DNA from: Priapulus caudatus
Lineage: Eukaryota; Priapulida; Priapulimorpha; Priapulimorphida; Priapulidae
Direction of reading: 5' to 3'
Assembly (NCBI RefSeq): GCF_000485595.1
Contig: NW_014577673.1
Coordinates: 111,256 to 148,419 of the forward strand
Length of the DNA stretch: 37,164 nt
Shown here: piece after piece, positions 10,401 to 19,539 of the stretch
How positions within the stretch are numbered: the first letter of the stretch is position 1
How the letters are laid out: each line of letters starts with the position of its first letter
Notes under the pieces: generated by a model
Told to the model about the DNA's origin: nothing
The model's database searches: none
What the model saw: the letters and a program-made list of their open reading frames with translations, nothing else
Position numbers and translations under genes: made by a program

Positions 10401-11519
10401 ATAAACGTTGTGAATTTCAATTAATATATTTTGATTATTTGGTGCCATATACAGGTTAATAATAACATCTCGTAATCTGCACGTGAGTCTTGTTGGAACT
10501 AATATGTTTATTGTTCTAGGAGCTCTCACCTAGCTGAAACACAATTTCTTAGTGACAAATGCCAAACACCAAATGCTGTATGTTGATATTGATTGAAGTT
10601 ACATCTTATGAAAACGAGACCATGTTAAAGTGACATTTTTAAATTGTCATTTGACTTTCCTTGTCAATAAAATAAATGCTAAAGTAATTTGGCATTTCCC
10701 TCAATGTATCCATGTTGTGTTATGTACCCTGTGTGTACATCAACAGTTCTGGCTACATAGCAGAATCAGATGAAATAGCACATTGGAAATCTGTTATAAA
10801 GTTCATTAACGCCTTGGAAAACTCGCAGCTTGGAACCTAACAACTAACACCTTGGAAAAGGCAAATTGGGCCTGCTTCCAACCCTCTACAACCTTTTCCC
10901 CTAATTAATTGGTCAATCCAAGGGTCACACTGCCAAACAATTAAAATGTGCTCCTACGCACCAAAGTGCAAAAAAACTGCTGACAGACAGTGAATGCATA
11001 AATTATATTCAAATAATGACATACTCAAAATTCTATGTTTAGGGGGCAATGTTTGACAGAATCGGGCAGTATTTCAAAATTGTGTTTCACGTCATCAGAT
11101 GGCGCCACGTGTTATATAAGAAGACCAAGGTCTTGAACACTGGCACGAGCAGGTCATGTTCTCTACTCGTACAACAATAATAGACACACAAACTACCGCA
11201 GGCGGCACTATCTCTGTACAATTTCATGTACGTGATCTCTACTATAACATAAATTCTAAACCAAATGACCATTGAAACTATTAATTGACTATTAATTGAA
11301 GCTGGAAATATGAAACGTATCATTTATTGTTTGATGCAACATGATCACTTCTATACCAATAATAGGTTCACGTGGGAATTTCAAGCCACCCCTGTGTCGC
11401 ACCACACATTCTATATCATCCCCACAAGTGAAAGACATCACTGTAATTGACTAGCTAACCAAAACAATTTCCTTGAAAGATAATACTCTAGCTATGTTTA
11501 AGCCGTGCTTGTTTCACAC
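7407..11519. other. Gene-poor AT-rich stretch
   Basis: No gene, RNA or mobile element recognised over about 4.1 kb apart from the hairpin at 8131-8182. Open frames are short, without domains, and match AT-rich background. Confidence 0.5.
8131..8182. repeat. Perfect 19-bp inverted repeat (stem-loop)
   Basis: ATTGAAGCAACAGTCAAAA (8131-8149) pairs perfectly with 8164-8182 across a 14-base loop. No flanking duplication is seen. It could be a short MITE remnant or a small-RNA hairpin; a perfect stem is less typical of an animal microRNA precursor, which usually has mismatches. Confidence 0.75.
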
Positions 11520-11635
11520 AGTAAGTGCAGGGCCATAGCCAGAGGTAAATTTTGTAGGAGGCAAATGTTTGGGGAAATTTTGTAGGAGGCATTTGCCTCC
11601 TGTTGTCTAATGGTAGCTACAGCCCTGAGTAAGTG
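11520..11635. mobile_element. 100-bp hAT-type MITE with 8-bp target duplication
   Basis: The element 11528-11627 begins CAGGGCCATAGCCA and ends TAGCTACAGCCCTG, near-perfect inverted termini of hAT type (CAGGGCYRTAGC). It is flanked by the perfect 8-bp direct repeat AGTAAGTG (11520-11527, 11628-11635), the hAT signature. The interior repeats TTTGTAGGAGGCA. It has no coding capacity. Confidence 0.9.
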
Positions 11636-11980
11636 TGGAAAGAGGGCGGATACTCATTATATAAGCACAACTATTTTAAAACAATGCAAGATGAAAGTTG
11701 TCACCTATTAAAAACATAAAACAGGAATTGTCACTCAACAACAAAATTGGTATGGAGGATAATTGAAAAACCCATTTGAACAGAAGATAGTGACAGTTTG
11801 AGGTTGATAAAGTGGCATGTGGAGCTCAGTGTAGTGAAACATATAGACTACTACAAGAACGAACTCCGTCCGTGTGACTGCTATGCATTCCGCCGTTTAT
11901 TGGTTTAAGATGCCTTAAATTGCCACACTGTTAGCCTATTAGGTGATCACCAGGAGGGGTACCTAAGCACATTTAAAAGG

Positions 11981-12010
11981 ACTAGCTGGAACCCGCGCTA
12001 GGCGCGGGCT
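11981..12010. repeat. ACTAGC...CCCGCGC hairpin motif, copy 1
   Basis: ACTAGCTGGAACCCG is followed by a perfect 7-bp stem CCCGCGC/GCGCGGG (11992-11998, 12002-12008) with loop TAG. The same design recurs at 17507-17533. Such GC hairpins close to an ACTAGC end look like a transposon terminus, but I cannot name the family. Confidence 0.5.
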
Positions 12011-12158
12011 TAGTGACTGTGATGCATGTGGTACCAACTGTTCAATACCCAGAGAGATAAGAGAAGAGAAGAGATTGACCTTGACATTGACATTTAACTT
12101 CATTATTACATGCTTATTTCTACTTACATTATTGGGCTTACAAAAATGTCTGTGCATG

Positions 12159-12251
12159 CAGCACAACGTTGACAGACGGCGAAATATTACAGCACAACGT
12201 TGACAGACGGCGAAATATTACAGCACAACGTTCACAGACGGCGAAATATTA
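12159..12251. repeat. 31-bp tandem repeat, three copies
   Basis: Three adjacent units beginning CAGCACAACGTTGACAGACG and ending GCGAAATATTA. Copies 1 and 2 are identical and copy 3 has one change (GTTCAC for GTTGAC). Confidence 0.95.
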
Positions 12252-12423
12252 GCAAGGCAAAGATATAGCGACCCCTATTTTCAGGCAAATCTTTACCATT
12301 TTCTTTGTCTTTTTTAAGCCCTTTTTACCGTTTTCAACCGAGTTAGAACCCATCCCGTGTATTCATCGATCTCTTCTGTCAATTTGGCGCTATTTGGATC
12401 AAAACTGACGGAGCCTTTCATTT

Positions 12424-12447
12424 ACATACATACATACATACATACAA
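12424..12447. repeat. (CATA)n microsatellite
   Basis: Six tandem CATA/ACAT units. Confidence 0.9.
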
Positions 12448-12811
12448 CATTCGCCAAATTATAGTAAGATACGCTAAAAACTCCGTAGAATTAAGTAAAT
12501 ACATGTGTCAAAATTTCCTCTACACGTTGTTCCTGAGCGGTACCTAAGCTAGTTCAGTTGACACGGCTTTGACAAGCCAGACTAATTACAACAAACATGA
12601 AGCCATTATGGGTGGCATAACAAAGATCGCGAATCATTTCTATATTTATATAGCAAAATAATCCCACTTGGAACATGGGAAATCCGTTTAGAATATTATG
12701 GGAAACACAAATAAATTAAAACTGTGTGTAATAATCAGCCAATTGAGAACTTGTCTAACTGGTGGTGAGGCTTGATAGTAATGTCCCATGCACTGGAGAT
12801 GAATTGCTATG

Positions 12812-12884
12812 GGATGCACTCATCAAAGCTGGCTGTGATATGAAACCAAAAAACAACACATCAAAGCCACTTTGATGGAAGCAA
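12812..12884 (-). ncRNA. mir-2: microRNA precursor, miR-2 family, copy 4 in transcript order
   Basis: On the - strand the 3' arm (12819-12840) reads TATCACAGCCAGCTTTGATG then AG, the canonical miR-2 mature sequence with seed AUCACAG. The 5' arm (about 12857-12877) reads CATCAAAGTGGCTTTGATGT and pairs with it across an A/T-rich loop. The mature product on the 3' arm is as known for miR-2. It is the distal member of the cluster. miR-2 acts in RISC, mainly as a repressor of neural and cell-death genes in studied protostomes. Confidence 0.93.
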
Positions 12885-13094
12885 CCCTCTGTGGTCCAAC
12901 AACACCTTCTGTGATTACCTTCGACTGGTTATTGCTAGACACTGTACTGTCAATATTTCTCGCTCTCAAGACAAAATGGTTAAACATTTCTAAATAACCT
13001 CCTTATACATTTTACTATTACTTCGTTGAAACTAAAGCTTGGATGCCAAACTTGCTGCGACGATGTAGCAGTGAGGTTCTGATGATGACAGAGA

Positions 13095-13167
13095 AAGCCA
13101 ACTCATCAAAGCTGGCTGTGATATGCATCTTAACACACCATGTCACAACCACTTTGACTGGCTGGCC
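13095..13167 (-). ncRNA. mir-2: microRNA precursor, miR-2 family, copy 3 in transcript order
   Basis: The 3' arm (13102-13123) is identical to the first 22 nt of the copy at 12819-12840. The 5' arm (13139-13161, - strand CCAGTCAAAGTGGTTGTGAC...) differs but keeps pairing, including a G:U exchange. Changed 5' arm and loop with an unchanged mature arm is the pattern of a selected microRNA. Confidence 0.93.
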
Positions 13168-13270
13168 TGCAAGCGATCGCATTCATCCCACATCCTGGTG
13201 ATGTCTCGTGGCGGTGCTCTGAAACCCATGGATGTCGGTTATAATGGTGGGTTCAAGGCGAACATTCGGG

Positions 13271-13340
13271 CCACAGTCTCATCAAAGCTGGCTGTGATAT
13301 GATAGCTCAAACACATCACAGACACTTTAACGAATCTGCT
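13271..13340 (-). ncRNA. mir-2: microRNA precursor, miR-2 family, copy 2 in transcript order
   Basis: The 3' arm (13278-13299) has the same 22-nt miR-2 sequence as the two downstream copies. The 5' arm (13312-13332, - strand CGTTAAAGTGTCTGTGATGT) pairs with mismatches near the middle. The loop is short, about 12 nt. Confidence 0.92.
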
Positions 13341-13454
13341 ACCACGCAATAGTGCCACCGTGTGTACTCAGCTGTTAGAGAAAGTCCTGCCAGTCTCTCG
13401 GTGTCATCCTACACATTGTACAATTACAATAACTCATAGTAATCGGTGACCACG

Positions 13455-13494
13455 GCACTCTTGCCTCCTCACCATCTGCCGCAGGCAAGAGTGC
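13455..13494 (-). ncRNA. Candidate extra hairpin within the miRNA cluster
   Basis: GCACTCTTGCCT (13455-13466) and AGGCAAGAGTGC (13483-13494) form a perfect 12-bp stem with a 16-base loop, between the first and second miR-2 copies. The lower stem is weak: CCAC/GTGG can pair only across an asymmetric internal loop. On either strand the 3' arm begins AGGCAAGA, which resembles the miR-31 seed, although known miR-31 matures from the 5' arm. Strand is assigned by the cluster. It may be a lineage-specific microRNA or an unrelated structure. Confidence 0.35.
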
Positions 13495-13545
13495 TCTGCC
13501 AGTGGCGAGTCCACAGCACCACCACTGTATGTCGCACAGACGGGG

Positions 13546-13618
13546 CCTCAGTTTCATCAAGGCTGGCTGTGATAGACCCTGTCATAAACTATGACATGCC
13601 AGCTTTGACGCACTGAAA
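13546..13618 (-). ncRNA. mir-2: microRNA precursor, miR-2 family, copy 1 in transcript order
   Basis: The 3' arm (13553-13574) reads TATCACAGCCAGCCTTGATG then AA. It keeps the full seed and differs from the other copies at nt 14 (C for U) and at the 3' end. The 5' arm (13591-13610, - strand CGTCAAAGCTGGCATGTCAT) is its partner. This is the copy next to miR-71, about 240 bases downstream of it, and the most diverged of the four. Confidence 0.92.
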
Positions 13619-13817
13619 CGTTCTGTTCCGTCATCAAATGACAGACGCTCGAGATTGGCGGGGGAAAATTCAGTTAGCACGCATTACGGCTGTGGAGAAT
13701 GCCACAGGAACTTTGCAGCTGTGAAGTTTGCCTCTTGTAGGCGAGGAACTTCATAGGGATTCAACAAAATATAGAGTATGGCGCATTGCTGAGGGTCTTC
13801 TTTGTCGAGGCCAAATT

Positions 13818-13892
13818 CACATTTTTGACAGACAAAGTAGTGAGATGGTTTGTACAAAGTACATCTCACTACCCATGTCTTTCACAACATGA
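13818..13892 (-). ncRNA. mir-71: microRNA precursor miR-71, head of the miR-71/miR-2 cluster
   Basis: On the - strand the 5' arm (13862-13884) reads TGAAAGACATGGGTAGTGAG then ATG, the full canonical miR-71 sequence. The 3' arm (13826-13848) reads CCATCTCACTACTTTGTCTG then TCA and pairs along the whole length, with a loop around TACTTTGTACAAA. miR-71 is an ancient bilaterian microRNA lost in vertebrates, linked to stress response and lifespan in nematodes. It comes first in transcription order, ahead of four miR-2 genes within about 1.1 kb, as in other protostomes. Confidence 0.97.
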
Positions 13893-14199
13893 ATACGATT
13901 ACTCCGTGACCAACCTTTACCGCTATAGCACCAGTAACATAACTGCAGATATCCTACCTGAAATCCGATTGAGTTTTGGTGTTGATGTTCGTGGTTTGCT
14001 AATTAAATTCGATTCATACAAATGGTATTTCATACAATCAGAAACTAATTACTTCATCACATGCTATCCCAGTAGCAGAGTAACTCAAGCTTATCACCTA
14101 GTTATTATATGGGCGTTTGCTGTCATTGATCTTATATTAAAAATCCATGCTAACTGCATCAACAGTTTTAGCAGCAAATAATTGAGAAAAATATTTTTT

Positions 14200-15012
14200 T
14201 AAATTGTCACGCCATCACTACAAGCAATGCACGAAATCCTAATACGAAAATCGAAAATCATAGGCTAGTGACGTCCAGCAAAAAATGGAGTATTAGAGCG
14301 GAACCGCAGCGACTGACCTATCTACATTCTTCACGAATAACTTTGAACCACTGGCCCTTCAAGTATTCTGTAAAATGTACATGCCCGAATGACATTCCAC
14401 TTGCCCATATATTCTGCAGGAATATTTTTGTAATATAGCGTAAAGAAGTGTACACCAGACAACTTCTAGATGCCATTCATTTCCGTTGTTAACATATCGT
14501 TATTTTTAATTAGCTAATGGCCAGCTGTATTTTAATTTATGCATTTTTAGAGCAGGAGCCCGTCGGGCACGTGAGCTTGCAATGTTTACATGCCCGCCGA
14601 GATTTCTACACGTCTCGGGTGTCGGACGCCCGGCTAAATTCGAAGACTATGTCCGTCTGAGCAAGATAGCCATGCCCGTTTGATAGCTCCCAGGATGGTC
14701 AGACCAGACCAGGTTGCAGCTGCTATTCACGCACGCCAAATTGTAAACTTTGCGGCACTTCGTTGCTAACCGGCATCTCAAGTATGCCGCTGTCGCTATG
14801 CTAATTGGCTGGAGGTACCTGTCGATCACTATACACAGATAAGACGATTCCAAATTATTTGATTGCCAGATATGAGACTCTCCAAGCTGTTGTCATGCAT
14901 GCGAAGCACCACTACCAACCGTTGCCCAATCCTGATACATCAAAAGCACAGACTGATAGTGACAAAGCAGGCTGCGCAACTGGCCAAAACCTTGACACCT
15001 TTGAAGAATAAC
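14200..15012. other. Region upstream of the miRNA cluster (- strand sense)
   Basis: No gene is recognised. A GC-richer patch at about 14,555-14,640 (AGCCCGTCGGGCACGTGAGC...) contains a palindromic CACGTG E-box and lies about 700 bases upstream of miR-71, a position where a pri-miRNA promoter could sit. This is position-based inference only. Confidence 0.25.
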
Positions 15013-15352
15013 AATCATTAGCTCAACCCTGATGCATCAGACGTTTAGTGACCACTGCTTAAAACCGTGATGCATCAAACCTTTAGTGACCACTGCTCAA
15101 CCCTGGTGCATCAAACCTTTAGTGACCACTGCTCAACCCTGGTGCATCAAACCTTTAGTGACCACATTTAGTGACCACTGCTCAACCCTGGTGCATCAAA
15201 CCTTTAGTGACCACTGCTCAACCCTGGTGCATCAAACCTTTAGTGACCACTGCTCAACCCTTGTGCATCAAACCATTAGTGACCACTGCCTATTTCTAAC
15301 ACATCAGAAGCATCTTGACCACTGCCTAACCCATGTTACAGTTAGTGAAGTT
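15013..15352 (+). repeat. 36-bp tandem array, about eight copies
   Basis: The unit is TCAACCCTGGTGCATCAAAC followed by CTTTAGTGACCACTGC. Central copies are nearly identical, and one carries a small internal duplication of TTTAGTGACCAC (about 15,155-15,175). Outer copies decay on both sides. Because 36 is a multiple of three, a frame through it stays open (repeating HCSTLVHQTFSD), but no start, domain or flanking exon supports translation. Confidence 0.9.
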
Positions 15353-17159
15353 TAGTAACAATAGTTACAAGAACAAGAAATAAATTTTTTGTCTAGAGAG
15401 ATAGAGGGCTGTCGCAAAAGGCGGGCCTGATAGCTCCTGCTGCATGATGCACAGCTAAAATAATTACGCGGCAACTAATGCGTACACTCTCTTACTGTAC
15501 GTACAATAAACCCTGCTAGAAACCATTCCTCAACGTAACACTCTACCCTAACCCTGGCACAGTTTTCACTCTAACCGGCATCAGCGGGGGTTTTGACGCC
15601 ACGCTTCTAGAGCTGCGATAAGATCATTATTCACGGTTGTTGAGAGCACGCGCAATGGAAACGTGCGCACGTCAACCACGCACGCACAACTCTAGCTGCA
15701 TGCTCCTACTGACATCTTGCAACCTGTGGCTTTTCATTCCAAGTTGGCCACCAATCTGGTGCTCCTGCAAATCCCAGTTACACAGCCTGCCGAGAAGCAC
15801 AGACAAGTTTTTCTGTGGCGGTTTTTTTTCGGTATTGGCATTATTGCATAATTTATCTATCAGGTCTTCATCAAGAGTGAATTTGATGATCGATAGTTGA
15901 AAGGGTGATGGGACATAGCAATCCGACTTATATCAGCATTGTACTTTCACAGTTCATTGCTGCGTGCATGCAGTGCATGAATGGCATTCATACATGCCTA
16001 TGGAAGGAAGCAGTTTTATCAAAGACGTATATGTAATGAAAAACTGCACACACGCCCAGACTAACTAGCTTATATTTTTAGAATACAAATGGGAAAATCT
16101 AATGTCCGCTACATAAGCCTAAAATATTTTCTGCTAATGAGATCTGTGCGTAATCTTAATCCTCACGACGGGAGTCTAGCTTCACGCAGTCAGAGACAGC
16201 CTAGTTATTACTAACAGCAAAATTCACGTACAGTAAGTAATATACGTGCTGGGTTGGCACACAAAAACCAGCACTGCCCAACATGGGTATTTTAAACTGT
16301 TTTAAAACTAATTGTATTATTGCTTTTTGTCCTTTAACACTAAACTATACTACTACACTAAAATTCTAAACACTGTTTTGCTCAACATCAGTTTTAACGA
16401 TCTTCAATCAACATCTTTATTAATAATGTATTATTAAGTTATATAGTTAGCTAGTAAACTATATCTGTTTGTTGTCGCAGCAGCCGGTGATAGCCGAAGT
16501 AGTGCTGGTGGTTACGACAGTGGTTGTGGTGATGGTATGATTGGTCATAGAGTCTGCAATTATCAGCACTATTCATGATGGGATGCCAATAAACGCAAGC
16601 AACTACATATAAAACATGGCAGGGTGTGTCTACAGCATTTTCCGCTGACTGTACTTCTCAGCTGTTCATACCCGCATTGCTATTATGCATGAATGCTAAA
16701 GGGTCCCATTCAACGTCAAACAGATCAAAGATTACGTAACAACAGTCGCAGAATCACAGCAGATGAGCATACTTACTATCAATGCCAATCAGAATACAAT
16801 GCCCGATGCCTGAGCAACGTACAATACAGCCGACAGACGCGTGTGCGTGCCCGCACCCAAATGTGTCAGAATGCATGCACCCATACGAAACCACCTTAAT
16901 CCACCCACTAGACTTTTTTCACTTGTTGTATTTCTAAATTTAAAGCTGCACAAAAGCAAGCAGACTCCAGGCATGTAAGTAATTTTATCGCCCACACAAA
17001 CTCGCGCACGCAGACATGCCTGTCAGCACGTGCCCGAACACAAAACACGCGCCAGGTGGCTTTCAATGCCATCCATTGGACAGGTAAAAATATTAATGAC
17101 GCCCTTTATGATTTAAATACACCGCCACCATTATGGGGCCATTTAATTTATGTAAAATA
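15353..17159. other. Gene-poor stretch
   Basis: No gene or known repeat recognised over about 1.8 kb. Short open frames here have no recognisable domains. Confidence 0.45.
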
Positions 17160-17419
17160 GCCGGGATCATTTTAAACGTGCTGAGCGAGTCGCAAGCGCC
17201 AGGGGCCCCACCGCTCGTGGAAACATTGTGCTGACTCGGAGCGGCACCAGGCCCGGCGTGTGCCTAGTACCGACCTTGACCTTGCACTCATTCTCCTCGC
17301 CGCATTTCAACGTGAAGCTGTTGATGGAATCAGATTGGCTGCGGCGGGCGCTGCGATGTAGAATTAGCTCCCGCAACATTCGGCTCGTTCCGGATCCCAA
17401 GTCCAACCAGATCAGCTAA
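17160..17419. other. GC-rich island with opposed open frames; possible exon
   Basis: About 260 bases of distinctly GC-rich, CpG-containing sequence in AT-rich surroundings. On the + strand a frame open from about 17,153 ends ...DWLRRALRCRISSRN...SNQIS and TAA (17417-17419), with strongly GC-ending codons. On the - strand 17167-17406 is also open (79 residues). I recognise neither protein. It may be a terminal exon, or a CpG-rich promoter lying 3.3 kb upstream of miR-71 on the - strand. Confidence 0.25.
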
Positions 17420-17506
17420 CGTTGAACCATCGTCTCATTCATCAAAACCTAGTAACAAAGACGGAAGTTATTATATATGCATCTAATATGTGTGTATATA
17501 TATATA

Positions 17507-17533
17507 CTAGCCTGGTACCCGACGTTGCTCGGG
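17507..17533. repeat. ACTAGC...CCCGA hairpin motif, copy 2
   Basis: ACTAGCCTGGTACCCG leads into a stem CCCGA/TCGGG (17518-17522, 17529-17533). It shares the ACTAGCYTGGWACCCG layout with 11981-12010, so the two are probably termini of one element family. Confidence 0.5.
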
Positions 17534-17743
17534 GGAAAACGCATAGGAACAACTTTTAAGAGCAAATTCAGCCACATATACTTACTTAATTCTAAAATAT
17601 TACTCCCCCCCCCCCATTCACCCATACGATCCCCATCAGGAAGGAAACAAACTTAATTCTTTATACCATGTTATACATTATATCCGAATGTATACACAGA
17701 CATATTACAATTTTAAAAATACAAATGAACGAAAATAAACCAC

Positions 17744-18620
17744 TAAAGCCTCGTCTACACGACGAACCTTAACTCGAGTTAAGCGTTAACTCGAGTTAGC
17801 GATTATGTAGCGTCTACACGACAACACCCGATAGCGATTATTACCGATTTATTATGCATGCGTGCGTGCGTGTGTGTGTATGTAAACGTGCGTGCGTGTG
17901 TGTGTGCGTGCGTGTGCACGTATACGTGCGTGCGTGCGTGCGTACGTGTGTACGCACACGTGCGTGCATGCGTGAGTGCGTACATGTGTGCGTGCGTGCG
18001 TGCGTGCGTCCGTGTGTGTGCACGTACACGTGCGTGCGGACGTGGGTGTGTGTGCAGATACACGTGCGTGCGTGCGTGCATGCATGTGCAGGTACATGTG
18101 CGTGCGTGCGTGTGCACGTACACGTCCGTGCGTGCGCATGTTCACGTGCGTGCATGAGTGTGTGCGTGCGTGTGCAAGTACACGTGCGTACGTGCGCGCA
18201 TGTGCATGTGCATGAGCATGTGCATGTGCATGTACACGTTCGTGCGTGCGTGCGTGCGCGCATGTACATGTGCACGTAGGCGTGCGGGCGTGCGTGCGTG
18301 CATGCATGTGCACGTACACGTGCGTGCGTGCGTGTGCACGTACACGTGCGTGCATGAGTGTGTGCGTGTGTGTGCAAGTACGCGTGCGTGCGTGTGTGTG
18401 TACGTACATCGTACTAGTGCTGCCGCCTATCGTGGAGGTTAAGCTAACTCGAGTTAAGCGTCTACACAGGGCCTTAACTCGAGTTAAGGTAACTCGAGTT
18501 AGCTTAACCTCGATCGACTGGCGAGGTTAAGCTAACTCGAGTTACCTTTACTTGAGTTAAGGCCCCGCCCCGTGTAGACGCTTAACTCGAGTTAAGGTTC
18601 GTCGTGTAGATGTAGCTTAA
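17744..18620. mobile_element. Inverted-repeat element built of TTAACTCGAGTTAA palindromes
   Basis: The ends are inverted copies over about 40 bases: TCGTCTACACGACGAACCTT then AACTCGAGTTAAGCG (17751-17785) against 18579-18620. The 14-bp palindrome TTAACTCGAGTTAA or its 12-bp core recurs twice on the left (17769, 17786) and about six times on the right. The right part is itself a long stem: 18471-18512 pairs with 18522-18564 around a 9-base spacer. The middle is a CG/TG minisatellite. No transposase and no certain target duplication are seen; it looks like a foldback-type non-autonomous element. Confidence 0.75.
17854..18410. repeat. Alternating purine-pyrimidine minisatellite core
   Basis: About 13 imperfect units of GTGCACGTACACGTGCGTGCG, 25-50 bases apart, inside the palindrome element. 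Nearly every step alternates purine and pyrimidine (TG, CG, CA), so it has strong Z-DNA potential, and GTGCACGTACACGTGC can also form small hairpins. Five or more frames on both strands remain open through it; these are artefacts. Confidence 0.9.
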
Positions 18621-18671
18621 AAGTGTGTGCCGTGCTGCTTTTAAGACTCAACTGACAACTGAGTGCATGAT

Positions 18672-19530
18672 AAATGAAAGTGTCAATGACACTATAGCTC
18701 ACCATTATATACAATATCTCCCATTATATACTCTTGATAATTATATATGCGTAATTTTTGATGCGAAAATAAATGTTTCAGATCTGAGTCTGAAATCTGG
18801 GCGAGAGATGGCGCTACGCCTGAATGATCGCCATTTTGGTTTTCGATTATCGCGCAAAGAAAAACAATAAAATATTCCAGTCAAATTACTGTACATAACC
18901 AAAAATCTAAAACACAATATTACACGTAGGTATGATTGTAGAGTTGTTAACCAGTTAGATTCAAATTTTTCTGTTATTTTGGTCAAAGGTACGAGAGGGT
19001 AGTACGCAACCACAAGTTTAATATCTTTCCGAATCTCGCATCTCGCCACCCCCCAAAAAAACTGTAGGTTGACAAGGACTCACAAGTAGGTTGACCTAAT
19101 CTACCTAATTTGCATAATTTCAAAAAAATATCAAAACCCGTGTGATATGTTTTGGGGCAAGTCCTTATTCATTCACATACCAAAAATGAAAGTGTCAATG
19201 ACACTGTAGCTCACCTTGGGTGTGATAGAAGAGGGAGGGGGATATATAAAGCAAGCATATATATGGGAGAACTAATGATATATGCATAAGTTTTGATGCG
19301 AAAATAAATGTTTCAGATATGAAAGACTGAAATCTTGACAAGAGATGGCGCTATGCCTAAATGATGGCCATTTTGGTTTTCGAATATCGCGCAAATAAAA
19401 ACAATAAAATATTTCAGTCAAATTACTGTAACGAAAAATCTAAAACACAATATTACACGTATATAAGTATGATTGTAGAGTTGTTGACCAGTTAGACGAA
19501 ATAAACGTAATAGGACGTTGTCATCTCTCC
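18672..19530. repeat. Duplicated 300-bp module (two copies, 522 bases apart)
   Basis: AAATGAAAGTGTCAATGACA... at 18672-18960 recurs at 19194-19497. Shared landmarks are the GTGTCAATGACAC hairpin, TAGCTCACC, GATGCGAAAATAAATGTTTC, AGATGGCGCTA and ATTACTGTA. Between the copies is a piece of the following repeat (CTACCTAATTTGCATAATTT at 19101). The duplicated unit is therefore larger than the module and was copied before the two diverged. Confidence 0.8.
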
Positions 19531-19539
19531 CATAAGAGT

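Noticed and set aside
13786-14181. 131-codon + strand frame
   Set aside because: It runs antisense over the miR-71 hairpin, has no recognisable domain and AT-rich codon use. The microRNA explains the conserved part.
12159-15352. CRISPR array interpretation of the 31-bp and 36-bp repeats
   Set aside because: Units are directly adjacent without unique spacers, and the genome is animal.
17841-18409. Open frames of 140-185 codons on both strands, His/Thr/Arg- or Cys/Val-rich
   Set aside because: They coincide exactly with the alternating CG/TG minisatellite, which leaves several frames open on both strands; no domain or exon signals.
18800-18845. Possible ATG/YY1 start (AAAATGGCGATCATTC on - strand)
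   Set aside because: It lies inside a duplicated repeat module and the second copy lacks the same frame; no donor site.
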